Assembly: GCA_007119455.1 (NCBI GenBank)
Contig: SKPR01000071.1
Coordinates: 1-19,075, forward strand
Direction: 5' to 3'
Length of the DNA: 19,075 bases
Source of the DNA: Candidatus Brevefilum sp.
GTDB lineage: Bacteria; Chloroflexota; Anaerolineae; Anaerolineales; Anaerolineaceae
Of this stretch, positions 7,234 to 14,690 are shown one piece after another; positions within the stretch are counted from its first letter, which is position 1, and every line of letters begins with the position of its first letter. The notes under the pieces were generated by a model. It searched no databases and was not told the DNA's origin. It saw only the letters and a list, made by a program, of their open reading frames with translations. Both the position numbers and the translations under genes were made by a program.

Positions 7234-7853
7234 ATCTGTATGACTCCTGGTCAGATAATTAAACAAAGTTTTTCATTCAGACTTTTTATCCCCAATAAAT
7301 CAATGAAGATTCGGGCAACTTAAACTGAGGTACTAAAGACAACCATTTCATAGGCACTATCTTGTATATACTATCGAAGATCAGGTGAGTTGTCAAATGA
7401 AGATACTTTTTTTCCTCGCCGAATGCGTCCCCCTGGATATTATTTCTGAATATTGAATGGAATTAATCATGTTGAAAGTCATCATTATGCATAAATCCAA
7501 TCTGGCTGGGCATTTTCACTTGACAAGTTCAGGTCTGCCTATATAATTCAATGAGTGTTGAAGTAATAAAGGAGGTTTCAGCGTTTTTTTCTTAGCATTT
7601 AGCAGCATGGATCTTGCTTTAGAAAAATTTTTGGTGAAAAAAGAGAACTAGCATTAAATATAAGATGTAAAAATTACCACTGGGTTCGATTAGAAGGAAT
7701 GACTGGAATAATTCATGTTCTCAACGATTTATCCCGATTGATGATTTTGAATAAGACCATTGAAGGGATCCAGTGAAATTGGTCATAAAGCGCAGAATTT
7801 AATGGGACAACCAATATAACCACGTATTACCCTTGCATTGGAGGCAAAAAATC
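7234..7853. other. long intergenic region with a promoter and long leader
   Basis: This gap separates the divergent thioredoxin-fold gene and arsD. It is AT-rich. Seen inside: a 10-bp palindrome TTATGCATAA (7485-7494), a consensus promoter (7520-7547), a strong unused Shine-Dalgarno-like AAAGGAGGT (7568-7576) with no start codon at the right distance, and two 14-codon ORFs (7551-7595 and 7607-7651) with no other support. No convincing gene, tRNA or terminator was found. Confidence 0.6.
7520..7547 (+). promoter_or_regulatory. consensus sigma-70-type promoter upstream of arsD
   Basis: TTGACA (7520-7525) and TATAAT (7542-7547) are both perfect matches, with a 16-base spacer. Transcription should begin near 7554 and run toward arsD, giving a leader of about 300 bases. 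A palindrome at 7485-7494 just upstream could bind a regulator. An arsR-type repressor gene is not in the window, though ArsD itself can act as a weak repressor in some bacteria. Confidence 0.65.
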
Positions 7854-8231
7854 ATGTTAAACAACCATTCCATCAATAAACCAGACCGGATTACCCCCCT
7901 GGATCAAAATCCTGATATCGAAATATTTGATCCACCTCTGTGCTGTCCAACGGGTCTATGCGGGCCATCCATTGACCAGGTCCTTTTAGATGTAAGTGAG
8001 ATGGTGCAGGCGTTAATAAACAAGGGATACAATGTCCAGCGGTATCAGATGACCACGCATCCAGGGATGTTCACCACGAATCCTGCCGTGATGAAACTGA
8101 TCGGTGAAAAACAAATGGGTGCTTTACCGATCACGGTGGTGAAGGGTGAAATCATTGCGCACGGTGAATATCCAAACTTGGAAGAAATCCAGAAAGAATT
8201 AACAAGGGATGAAAAAATTAATGGCAAATAA
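7854..8231 (+). CDS. arsD: arsenic metallochaperone ArsD
   Basis: A 125-residue protein; the ATG at 7854 is preferred over an upstream TTG (7833) because GGAGG lies 9 bases before it. ArsD passes trivalent arsenic or antimony to ArsA and can repress ars operons. The family hallmark is present: IFDPPLCCPTGLCG with C30, C31 and C36, matching the three arsenic-binding cysteines (12, 13, 18) of the E. coli plasmid protein. The thioredoxin-like fold ends with a cis-Pro segment ALPIT and a GEYP motif typical of ArsD. About 20 extra residues precede the domain. The end overlaps the start of arsA, so the two are co-translated. Confidence 0.93.
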   Translation: MLNNHSINKPDRITPLDQNPDIEIFDPPLCCPTGLCGPSIDQVLLDVSEMVQALINKGYNVQRYQMTTHPGMFTTNPAVMKLIGEKQMGALPITVVKGEIIAHGEYPNLEEIQKELTRDEKINGK

Positions 8232-10116
8232 ACAAAATAAAACTGATTATTTGTTCTTCTCAGGCAAGGGCGGGGTGGGGAAAACATCCATGGCCTGTGT
8301 TCATGCTGTTAGAAAAGCATCTGAGGGAAAGAAAACGCTGATTGTCACGACCGACCCGGCCTCCAACCTGGCGGATGTTTTTGAACAGGACATTGGCCAT
8401 AAAATTACGCCCATCGAAACACTCGATAATTTATGGGCGATGGAAATCGATTCGGATCAGGCCACGCAGGAATACATTGATCAGGCGGTGGCTCCCATCC
8501 GTGCTGCTTTCCCGGAACAGATGGTCCAGGTGATGGAAGAACAGATGAGTGGTCCCTGTACATCAGAAGTAGCAGCCTTCGATAGATTCACCGATTTTCT
8601 TGATGAAGAAACAAACCCGGATTTGGTTTTCGATGTTGTCATTTTTGACACCGCACCGACCGGGCACACGATCCGGCTTTTGGAACTCCCAGCCGAGTGG
8701 AGCCATTCCATTGATGAGGCCAGCGCGGGGAGTGGCCAAACCTGCCTCGGTCCAGCAGCTGCGATTCAGGATGCCAAACACAAGTATGAGCGAGCGCTGG
8801 CTGCCATGCGTGAAGTTGAACAAACCCGGTTTATCTTTGTCTTGCATCCGGAAGCCATATCGATCAAAGAAACCCGGCGGGCGATCGGTGAACTGAGTAA
8901 ATTAAATATTCACAATTTCAGCCTGATTGTGAATGGGATCATACCCGGTGAAAAAGCTGAGAACGAATTATTTTCTTCCCGGGCAAAGATGCAGGTGGAT
9001 TATCTGGCTCAGATCAAGCAGGAATTACCCTACCAGACCACCTTTATGCCGCTCCTGGCGGGTGAAATCAAAGGGATTGATCGATTGGTGCAGGTTGGAA
9101 AAATCTTCTTTGAAGGCCAATCTCCTGAACAAACTTTTGTTATCGAGCCACACCAGGCCCATGAACAATCATTAATAGCGCCTATTGAGGTTGTGCGGAG
9201 CCGAATAGAACCAAATGGTCATAGCCGGACGGTGTTTTTTGCAGGTAAGGGCGGTGTGGGAAAGACGGTGGCCTCCTGTATCTCCGCGGTCTGGCTGGCC
9301 AGGCAGGGTTACAAGACCCTCTTGCTGACGACTGACCCAGCAGCCCATCTGGGTGATGTGCTGGATAGCCCGGTGAGCGATGAAATTAAACCTGTAAGCG
9401 GGCAGCCCAACCTGTGGGCTGTCAAAATAGACCCAAAAGCTGCGGCTGAGAAGTATAAAGCCAGGATTTTGGATGATGCCCGGCAGCGGGGTCGGCCGGC
9501 TGAAGCCATTGCGACGATGGAGGAGGAACTCAATTCTCCTTGTACGGAGGAAATGGCTGCATTTGATAAATTCATTGAATACGCTTCCCAAGATGAATGG
9601 CAGTCTGTGGTGTTTGACACTGCACCCACCGGCCATACCCTCAGGATGCTGGAATTACCCATGGATTGGAGCAAGCAAATTGATGTAAAAATCTTTGGAT
9701 CGGTTGATGCCAACGCAGCGGATGATATTACCAAGCAGCGTTTCGAAGCCGTGATTGAGATGATGCGTGATCCTGATCGGAGCACCTTTGCCTTTGTGAT
9801 GTATCCCGAAGCAACACCCATAATCGAGGCCTTCAGGGCGGTCTCTGAGTTAAGTACGGTGGGCATTGATCCTGGTCTGATTATTGCCAATATGGTCATC
9901 CCGCCAGACCAGGCCAACACTGAATTTTCATTCGCCAGGCGCAATATGCAGGAGAAATACCTGGTTGAGATAATCAACCGATTTAAATTGCCCGTAGCCC
10001 ATATTCCGCTCATGCCATGTGAAATTAAAGGTCTGGAGATGCTGGTTGAATTGGGCCAGGTGATTTTCGCAGGTGAAACCCAATTTGATTCCGTAGCTGG
10101 CCAGGGAACAGCTTAG
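8209..10116 (+). CDS. arsA: arsenical pump-driving ATPase ArsA, two-domain form
   Basis: A 635-residue tandem ATPase of normal ArsA length. Domain 1 has the deviant P-loop GKGGVGKT (19-26) and DTAPTGHT (147-154); domain 2 repeats these at 346-353 and 470-477, joined by a linker near 300-340. Cysteines C117 (SGPCTSE), C179 (QTCLGP) and C445 (NSPCTEE) correspond to C113, C172 and C422 of the E. coli plasmid ArsA, which bind As(III)/Sb(III) and activate ATP hydrolysis. It normally docks on the permease ArsB; no permease gene lies in this window. An SD-like AAGGG abuts the ATG at 8209, so ATG 8221 (12 bases away) is an equally possible start. It overlaps arsD by 23 or 11 bases. Confidence 0.94.
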   Translation: MKKLMANKQNKTDYLFFSGKGGVGKTSMACVHAVRKASEGKKTLIVTTDPASNLADVFEQDIGHKITPIETLDNLWAMEIDSDQATQEYIDQAVAPIRAAFPEQMVQVMEEQMSGPCTSEVAAFDRFTDFLDEETNPDLVFDVVIFDTAPTGHTIRLLELPAEWSHSIDEASAGSGQTCLGPAAAIQDAKHKYERALAAMREVEQTRFIFVLHPEAISIKETRRAIGELSKLNIHNFSLIVNGIIPGEKAENELFSSRAKMQVDYLAQIKQELPYQTTFMPLLAGEIKGIDRLVQVGKIFFEGQSPEQTFVIEPHQAHEQSLIAPIEVVRSRIEPNGHSRTVFFAGKGGVGKTVASCISAVWLARQGYKTLLLTTDPAAHLGDVLDSPVSDEIKPVSGQPNLWAVKIDPKAAAEKYKARILDDARQRGRPAEAIATMEEELNSPCTEEMAAFDKFIEYASQDEWQSVVFDTAPTGHTLRMLELPMDWSKQIDVKIFGSVDANAADDITKQRFEAVIEMMRDPDRSTFAFVMYPEATPIIEAFRAVSELSTVGIDPGLIIANMVIPPDQANTEFSFARRNMQEKYLVEIINRFKLPVAHIPLMPCEIKGLEMLVELGQVIFAGETQFDSVAGQGTA

Positions 10117-10132
10117 AAACAGGCTCAAGAAC

Positions 10133-10468
10133 ATGAATGATATAATTCAGTGTGATACTGAGATTCCCTCTACACGTGAGCCAATTGTGGTCAAGATCAT
10201 TGGTGCACCAACGGCCTGTGCAGATGGTGTTAAAGAAGTCTGGCGGGATGTAGCAAACTGGGCTGGCCGGCAGTTAGAAACGAAGTATGGCGACCGGGTT
10301 CACACGCAGTACTTTGACCTGTTCGAATCCGATTGCCCAACCTTGCCCCCAAATTCTCGGTTGCCCGTTGTGTTTGTGAACGATAGGATGGTTATCAATG
10401 GTGGGAAAATATCCATTCCGCGCATCCGCCAGGAAATAGACTCACTCATCGTCAATGTTTTGGATTGA
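10133..10468 (+). CDS. small thioredoxin-like thiol protein of the ars operon
   Basis: A 111-residue soluble protein beginning 16 bases after arsA stops, so it is very likely the third gene of the operon. It begins with a beta-strand-like VVKIIG, then TACADGV with C29 at the N-terminal end of a helix, then YFDLF and a RLPVVFVND segment that looks like the cis-Pro strand of a thioredoxin fold. It resembles DUF1462/YuzD-type small oxidoreductases in layout, but I cannot assign it firmly. Cysteines are C7, C29 and C68; there is no CxxC. In this setting it could bind arsenic, or act with ArsD or an arsenate reductase. No strong ribosome site is visible. Confidence 0.6.
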   Translation: MNDIIQCDTEIPSTREPIVVKIIGAPTACADGVKEVWRDVANWAGRQLETKYGDRVHTQYFDLFESDCPTLPPNSRLPVVFVNDRMVINGGKISIPRIRQEIDSLIVNVLD

Positions 10469-10506
10469 GTGAGCCAGATCAATTATTCTAAGGAAAAATG
10501 GGGTGA

Positions 10507-11163
10507 TTAACCTTCTGAGAAAGTTTCCAGCAGGGAGTTCAATGCTGATTCCGATTCACTCAAGTAATAAAAATGGGGCGATCTGAAATCAATGATCTTA
10601 TTACCCTGGGAATCCACGGGGATCAATAGACTGAAGTTTGGCGACATCTGGCTCCATCGGAGCATCACAGCAGCAGAACCATCCCACGCTGAAAACAGCT
10701 GGTCGTAATCCGGGTAAGTGGTGATTTGGGTGCCCTCGGGCAAAACCTTGCGAGCTTCGATTTCATTTTCGTGGGCCATAATTGGTACCCATTGCAGGTT
10801 CTCATACAGGATGAACCCGGGGCTGGGGGCAATCAGCATAAAACCATCGATTAAACGGGTCAGCCGCAAATTTTCACTGATCTCATGTGGCCAGGCAGCC
10901 CGGCCGATCATCCCACCCTGAACTTCACCGTCATGGATTGCTTGCATGACCGCAGCTGAATTCTCATAAAGAACCGTTGTGAGGTTCGTATGGGCATCCG
11001 CCAATTCCTGGATATAGGGTGTCATGGTCTGGCAATAACCAACCCGGATTTCGGGTTGGTCTTCTGTAATTCCAGACCCGGATCCAGCCTGGCAACTGCT
11101 CAAAATCAATATACCAGTCAGCAAGAAAGTAATTAATATACCGAGTTTTCTGTTTATTTGCAT
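10507..11163 (-). CDS. small solute-binding-protein-like lipoprotein
   Basis: A 218-residue lipoprotein starting at ATG 11163, supported by AGGGA seven bases upstream and by an ideal signal peptide ending in lipobox LSSC (C24). The longer frame to 11370 has no signal peptide and was rejected. After a short Gly/Ser-rich linker come RVGYCQTMTPY and later blocks (AAVMQAIHDGEVQGGMIG) laid out like the first lobe of a type 2 periplasmic-binding protein. It is shorter than usual solute-binding proteins. No permease lies next to it. It converges on the ars operon and diverges from hcp. Ligand unknown; a second cysteine (in GYCQ) is near the predicted pocket. Confidence 0.6.
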   Translation of the reverse strand: MQINRKLGILITFLLTGILILSSCQAGSGSGITEDQPEIRVGYCQTMTPYIQELADAHTNLTTVLYENSAAVMQAIHDGEVQGGMIGRAAWPHEISENLRLTRLIDGFMLIAPSPGFILYENLQWVPIMAHENEIEARKVLPEGTQITTYPDYDQLFSAWDGSAAVMLRWSQMSPNFSLLIPVDSQGNKIIDFRSPHFYYLSESESALNSLLETFSEG

Positions 11164-11199
11164 GGCTTCATCCCTGTTTTTGTGGTTTGATGATGCTAA

Positions 11200-11219
11200 A
11201 ACCCATTCTAACCCATTAC
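11200..11219. repeat. tandem 10-bp direct repeat AACCCATT
   Basis: AACCCATTCT (11200-11209) is followed directly by AACCCATTAC (11210-11219), so the 8-bp core recurs with a period of 10 bases, one helical turn. It lies 37 bases upstream of the lipoprotein start and may be an activator site. Confidence 0.4.
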
Positions 11220-11306
11220 TGACTGTGTGGGAACGTTTTCTTTTTTCAGTTCTTAAATAAATTGATCGAAATGGCCACTCCAGGATGAAAATTGAGGTGA
11301 TGATAT

Positions 11307-11370
11307 CCATGTTGATGTGATTTAAGTCGTATACGACCATGTTGATAACTGATAAAGTAAAGCATATCAA
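11307..11370 (+). promoter_or_regulatory. hcp upstream control region: palindrome and direct repeat
   Basis: GTCGTATACGAC (11326-11337) is a perfect 12-bp palindrome. It lies between two copies of CCATGTTGAT (11307-11316 and 11337-11346), exactly 30 bases apart. A TTGATA (11342-11347) with TATCAA (11365-11370) 17 bases on could serve as a weak promoter for hcp and is itself an inverted repeat. The layout suggests regulator binding; the regulator (an HcpR, FNR or NsrR type is usual for hcp) cannot be named from this sequence. Confidence 0.45.
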
Positions 11371-11395
11371 TGATCAGAATTCAAGGAGACCAGAT

Positions 11396-13081
11396 ATGGA
11401 AAATCGTATGTTTTGCTATCAATGCCAGGAAGCCCTCAAAAACACGGGCTGTACCGTGTTGGGTGTTTGCGGAAAAACCTCAGATGTGGCCAACTTGCAA
11501 GACCTGTTGGTATATTTACTGAAAGGGATTGCTTTCTGGGGAACGCGCGGTCGTGATATGGGGGTTGTGGATGCGGATACAGATCTGTTTGTGGCTCAAG
11601 CACTCTTTGCGACCATCACCAATGCCAATTTTGACCCGGATCGCTTTGTGGTATTGATTCAGGAAGCTATTGAACGACGTGAGTCTTTGCGCGAAGCAGC
11701 GCAGGCACGCTGCCATGAACTGCATGGAGAGCCCTGCACCGGCACCGGACCCGATTGGGCATCCTGGAAACCGGCTGATGACGATCTGGACACACTGCTG
11801 GATAAGGCTGTTCGGGTGGGTGTGATGGCTGATGAAACACTGGATGCGGACATCCGTTCCTTGCGCGAATTGATTATCTATGGCTTAAAGGGTATGGCCG
11901 CATATACAGAACATGCTTATGTATTAGGTGAATCTGACCCGGAAATCCTGAGCTTTATGCAGGATATGTTGGAAGCAACCACCAAGAACGATCTGACAGC
12001 AGATGAACTGACCGGGCTGGTGCTTAAAACCGGTGAAATGGGCCTGCGGGCCATGGCCTTGCTGGATAAAGCCAACACCTCGGCATACGGACATCCGGAA
12101 CCAACCCAGGTTTACCTGGGCGTCCGCCCTGGACCGGCCATCCTGGTAAGCGGGCATGATCTGCGTGACCTGGATGAGTTATTACAGCAGACAGAAGGGA
12201 CGGGGGTGAATGTCTATACCCATAGCGAAATGCTCCCTGCCCATGCTTACCCGGCCTTCAAGAAATATGGGCACTTCGCCGGAAATTATGGCGGTTCGTG
12301 GTGGGAACAGCGCGAGGAATTTGAACGTTTTGGCGGCCCGATCCTGATGACCACCAATTGTATCGTCAGGCCGAAGGACAACTATATCGATCGTCTCTTC
12401 ACATCAGGCCAGGCTGGCTACCCGGGTTGCAAGCATATTTCAGATCGTGAGCCTGGTAAACAGAAAGATTTTTCTGACATTATTGCTATGGCAAGAACAT
12501 GCCCGGAGCCGGAGCCGCTGGAGGAGAAAACGATCACCACCGGGTTTGCTCGCCAGACTGTGATGGCCCATGCCGATGCGGTGATTGATGCGGTTCAAAC
12601 CGGCGCCATCAAAAAGTTTGTGGTGATGGGTGGCTGTGATGGCCGACAAAAATCACGCCAGTATTACACCGATGTAGCCCAAGCCTTGCCCGATGATACA
12701 GTGATCCTGACAGCCGGCTGTGCCAAGTACCGGTATAACAAGCTGGATTTGGGAGCCATTAACGGCATTCCCCGCCTGCTGGATGCCGGGCAATGCAATG
12801 ACTCCTATTCATTGATCCGTACGGCTCAGGCTTTGGCCGAAGCTTTTGAATTGAATGATGTCAATGACCTGCCGATTGCCTATGATATTGCCTGGTACGA
12901 GCAGAAAGCGGTGATTGTGCTTCTGGCGTTGCTGCATCTGGGCATACGCAGAATCCGTCTTGGCCCAACGCTGCCGGCATTCCTGTCACCCAATGTCGTC
13001 TCCGTTTTAGTGAATAATTTTGAACTCAAACCGATCGGTGAGGTAGAAGAAGATATCGCCGCAATGATGGTTGGCAAATGA
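11396..13081 (+). CDS. hcp: hybrid cluster protein (NO / hydroxylamine reductase)
   Basis: A 561-residue cytoplasmic iron-sulfur enzyme; ATG 11396 follows AAGGAG by 7 bases, and an upstream frame to 11339 was rejected. Hcp reduces nitric oxide (to N2O) and hydroxylamine and protects against nitrosative stress. N-terminal cysteines C7, C10, C19 and C25 follow C-x2-C-x8-C-x5-C, the anaerobe type that holds a [4Fe-4S] cluster. Hybrid-cluster ligands are all present: H254, E278, C322, C414 (GGCDG, the persulfide position), C442, C467 (GQCND), E502 and K504, at constant offsets from Desulfovibrio vulgaris. No reductase partner (hcr) is adjacent. A hairpin follows the stop. Confidence 0.96.
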   Translation: MENRMFCYQCQEALKNTGCTVLGVCGKTSDVANLQDLLVYLLKGIAFWGTRGRDMGVVDADTDLFVAQALFATITNANFDPDRFVVLIQEAIERRESLREAAQARCHELHGEPCTGTGPDWASWKPADDDLDTLLDKAVRVGVMADETLDADIRSLRELIIYGLKGMAAYTEHAYVLGESDPEILSFMQDMLEATTKNDLTADELTGLVLKTGEMGLRAMALLDKANTSAYGHPEPTQVYLGVRPGPAILVSGHDLRDLDELLQQTEGTGVNVYTHSEMLPAHAYPAFKKYGHFAGNYGGSWWEQREEFERFGGPILMTTNCIVRPKDNYIDRLFTSGQAGYPGCKHISDREPGKQKDFSDIIAMARTCPEPEPLEEKTITTGFARQTVMAHADAVIDAVQTGAIKKFVVMGGCDGRQKSRQYYTDVAQALPDDTVILTAGCAKYRYNKLDLGAINGIPRLLDAGQCNDSYSLIRTAQALAEAFELNDVNDLPIAYDIAWYEQKAVIVLLALLHLGIRRIRLGPTLPAFLSPNVVSVLVNNFELKPIGEVEEDIAAMMVGK

Positions 13082-13105
13082 AGTAGACTAGCACACGATC
13101 TTTCT

Positions 13106-13133
13106 GCAGGCTGGCATTTATGTGTCGGCCTGC
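13106..13133 (+). terminator. hairpin after hcp, possible terminator
   Basis: GCAGGCTGGCA pairs with TGTCGGCCTGC over 11 bp (two G-T pairs) around the six-base loop TTTATG, starting 25 bases after the hcp stop. The following bases (TTCGTATA) are only weakly T-rich, so it may stabilise the 3' end more than terminate. Confidence 0.5.
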
Positions 13134-13184
13134 TTCGTATATAGAAGGAAACTGTAAACATTATTTGAGGTAATATTCGTTCTT

Positions 13185-13280
13185 ATGGGGGACAAAAACG
13201 AATGATATAAAGTCTATAAGGATGATGATTTTGATGAATATATTAGCTGGTTGATCGATAGAAGGTCTCTAAGATATTAA
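13185..13280 (+). pseudogene. possible remnant of a small gene with an in-frame TGA
   Basis: A frame from ATG 13185 reads MGDKNE, then TGA at 13203-13205, then continues in the same frame for 24 codons, YKVYKDDDFDEYISW and WLIDRRSLRY, to TAA at 13278-13280. The residues after the TGA look protein-like (acidic run, then aromatic and basic). A single CGA-to-TGA change would explain it. The ribosome site is weak (GAGG about 15 bases before). It is short, so chance is a real alternative; no family is recognised. Confidence 0.2.
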
Positions 13281-13348
13281 ATCAAATTCGATCAAGTTGA
13301 AAAGCAAAAAACAATTAAACCAGCGACCATTATTGATAAAGAGTATAT

Positions 13349-14443
13349 TTATTCAACTGCGATATCACCCCCACCCAACACCCGCTCTCCTGAATAAAAA
13401 GCCACAAATTGACCTGGCGCGACGCCATACAGAGGTTTTTCGAAACGCACGACAGCCTGTGTGCTGGTCTCCAGTCTGACATTTGCTTTGACAGGATTAG
13501 CCCCTGACCGGATTTTTACATCCGCACTAAAAGGATCGTCAGGTGGCTGTCCGGATATCCAGTGGATATCTTTCGCGATTAAGTGCTGTGTCCCCAGATC
13601 GTCCTTTGAGCCGACCTGGAGCGTATTATTTATTAGGTCCTTTTTCAAGACGTAGATAGGACTGCCCACTGGCGGGAGGCTTTTGCGCTGGCCAATAGTA
13701 TAAGACGCCAGTCCCTGGTGTTCGCCGATGATTTCCCCTGACGTGTTGATCACTGGGCCGGGCTTGGCCAGTTCAGGCTGGTATTTCTGGATAAAGTCTT
13801 GAAAATCAACACCGCCCAGAAAGCATAAATCCTGGCTCTCGGGTTGGTCCGCCGATGGCAGATCCATTTCGGCTGCCATTTGATAGACCTGTTCCTTGTA
13901 CAGATCACCCAAAGGGAAGATTGTGTGGGTAAGTTGTACCTGGTTTAAACGCGCCAGAAAATAGGTCTGGTCTTTGGTATGATCTGCAGCCCGCCAGAGT
14001 TCAACTTTCCCGTCCTCGGCTTTGTTAATGCGGGCATAATGACCGGTAGCGATAAAATCTGCACCGGCTGATCGGGCATAAGAATGCAGGAATCCCCACT
14101 TGATATCCTGGTTGCAAAAAATGCAGGGGTTGGGGGTTTCGCCTTTGGCAAAACCATCGAGAAACCGCTGGACGACTTTACTCCGGAAAACGTCTGTGGT
14201 ATCCAGGACGTTAAAGGGGATTTCAAGCCGACGACATAAATTTTGAGCCAGCTGGCGTGTTTCCGGTGTGCAGCAACGATTTTCCTGCTCACAGCCGGCT
14301 TCACTCCACAGGTGCAGGGTGACACCCTGCACATTATAACCCTGTCTGACCAGCAGTGCTGCAGCAACGGCACTATCGACACCTCCGCTGAGGGCGATCA
14401 TGACTTTGGATGGATTATTTTGATGGCTACCTGGATAGGTCAT
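13349..14443 (-). CDS. mnmA: tRNA-specific 2-thiouridylase MnmA
   Basis: A 364-residue cytoplasmic enzyme that puts sulfur on uridine-34 of tRNA-Lys, -Glu and -Gln. It has the PP-loop SGGVDS (19-24), GHYAR (134-138), NPCIFCN with C107 and C110, SQDLCF with C207, GQRKS and a C-terminal beta-barrel with FYSGERVLGGG. E. coli has Asp-x2-Cys at the first site; here it is Cys-x2-Cys plus C207. MnmA proteins with three such cysteines have been reported to carry a [4Fe-4S] cluster, so this one is probably of the iron-sulfur-dependent kind. It diverges from the permease at 14691. Normal length; no strong ribosome site. Confidence 0.95.
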   Translation of the reverse strand: MTYPGSHQNNPSKVMIALSGGVDSAVAAALLVRQGYNVQGVTLHLWSEAGCEQENRCCTPETRQLAQNLCRRLEIPFNVLDTTDVFRSKVVQRFLDGFAKGETPNPCIFCNQDIKWGFLHSYARSAGADFIATGHYARINKAEDGKVELWRAADHTKDQTYFLARLNQVQLTHTIFPLGDLYKEQVYQMAAEMDLPSADQPESQDLCFLGGVDFQDFIQKYQPELAKPGPVINTSGEIIGEHQGLASYTIGQRKSLPPVGSPIYVLKKDLINNTLQVGSKDDLGTQHLIAKDIHWISGQPPDDPFSADVKIRSGANPVKANVRLETSTQAVVRFEKPLYGVAPGQFVAFYSGERVLGGGDIAVE

Positions 14444-14477
14444 GGTTTCAAAGCCTATAATGCAAATTTAAACCGAT

Positions 14478-14492
14478 ATCATTGCCAATGAT
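14478..14492. promoter_or_regulatory. 15-bp palindrome in the mnmA/MFS divergent region
   Basis: ATCATTGCCAATGAT has perfect 7-bp arms around a central C, 34 bases upstream of mnmA. An additional GGATCA (14494-14499) pairs with TGATCC (14561-14566). They may be operators for either divergent gene. Confidence 0.35.
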
Positions 14493-14690
14493 GGGATCAT
14501 GGCCACATAAAATTACCACAATTTTCTATTAACTGTATTGATTTATTCAACTTTTGGCAATGTGATCCGAAATCTTAATTGGGATGAAGAAAGCACGACA
14601 ATGATTATGAACGTCCTGTTGAGAAGTGCGTATTGAGGCTGGGAAAAAGGTGATAAACTTGTGCAGAATTAAATAATATCTGGAGTGTAT

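Noticed and set aside
7551..7651. Two 14-codon ORFs (7551-7595, 7607-7651) as arsD leader peptides
   Set aside because: The first starts only three bases after the -10 box, before the expected transcript start; the second has no ribosome site. Chance ORFs of this length are common.
10507..11370. Longer 287-residue version of the lipoprotein starting at 11370
   Set aside because: The extra 69 residues would bury the ideal lipoprotein signal peptide and overlap the hcp promoter region; ATG 11163 has a ribosome site.
13203..13205. The in-frame TGA as a selenocysteine codon
   Set aside because: No convincing hairpin with the features of a bacterial SECIS element follows within the next 40 bases, and the frame is too short to match a known selenoprotein.
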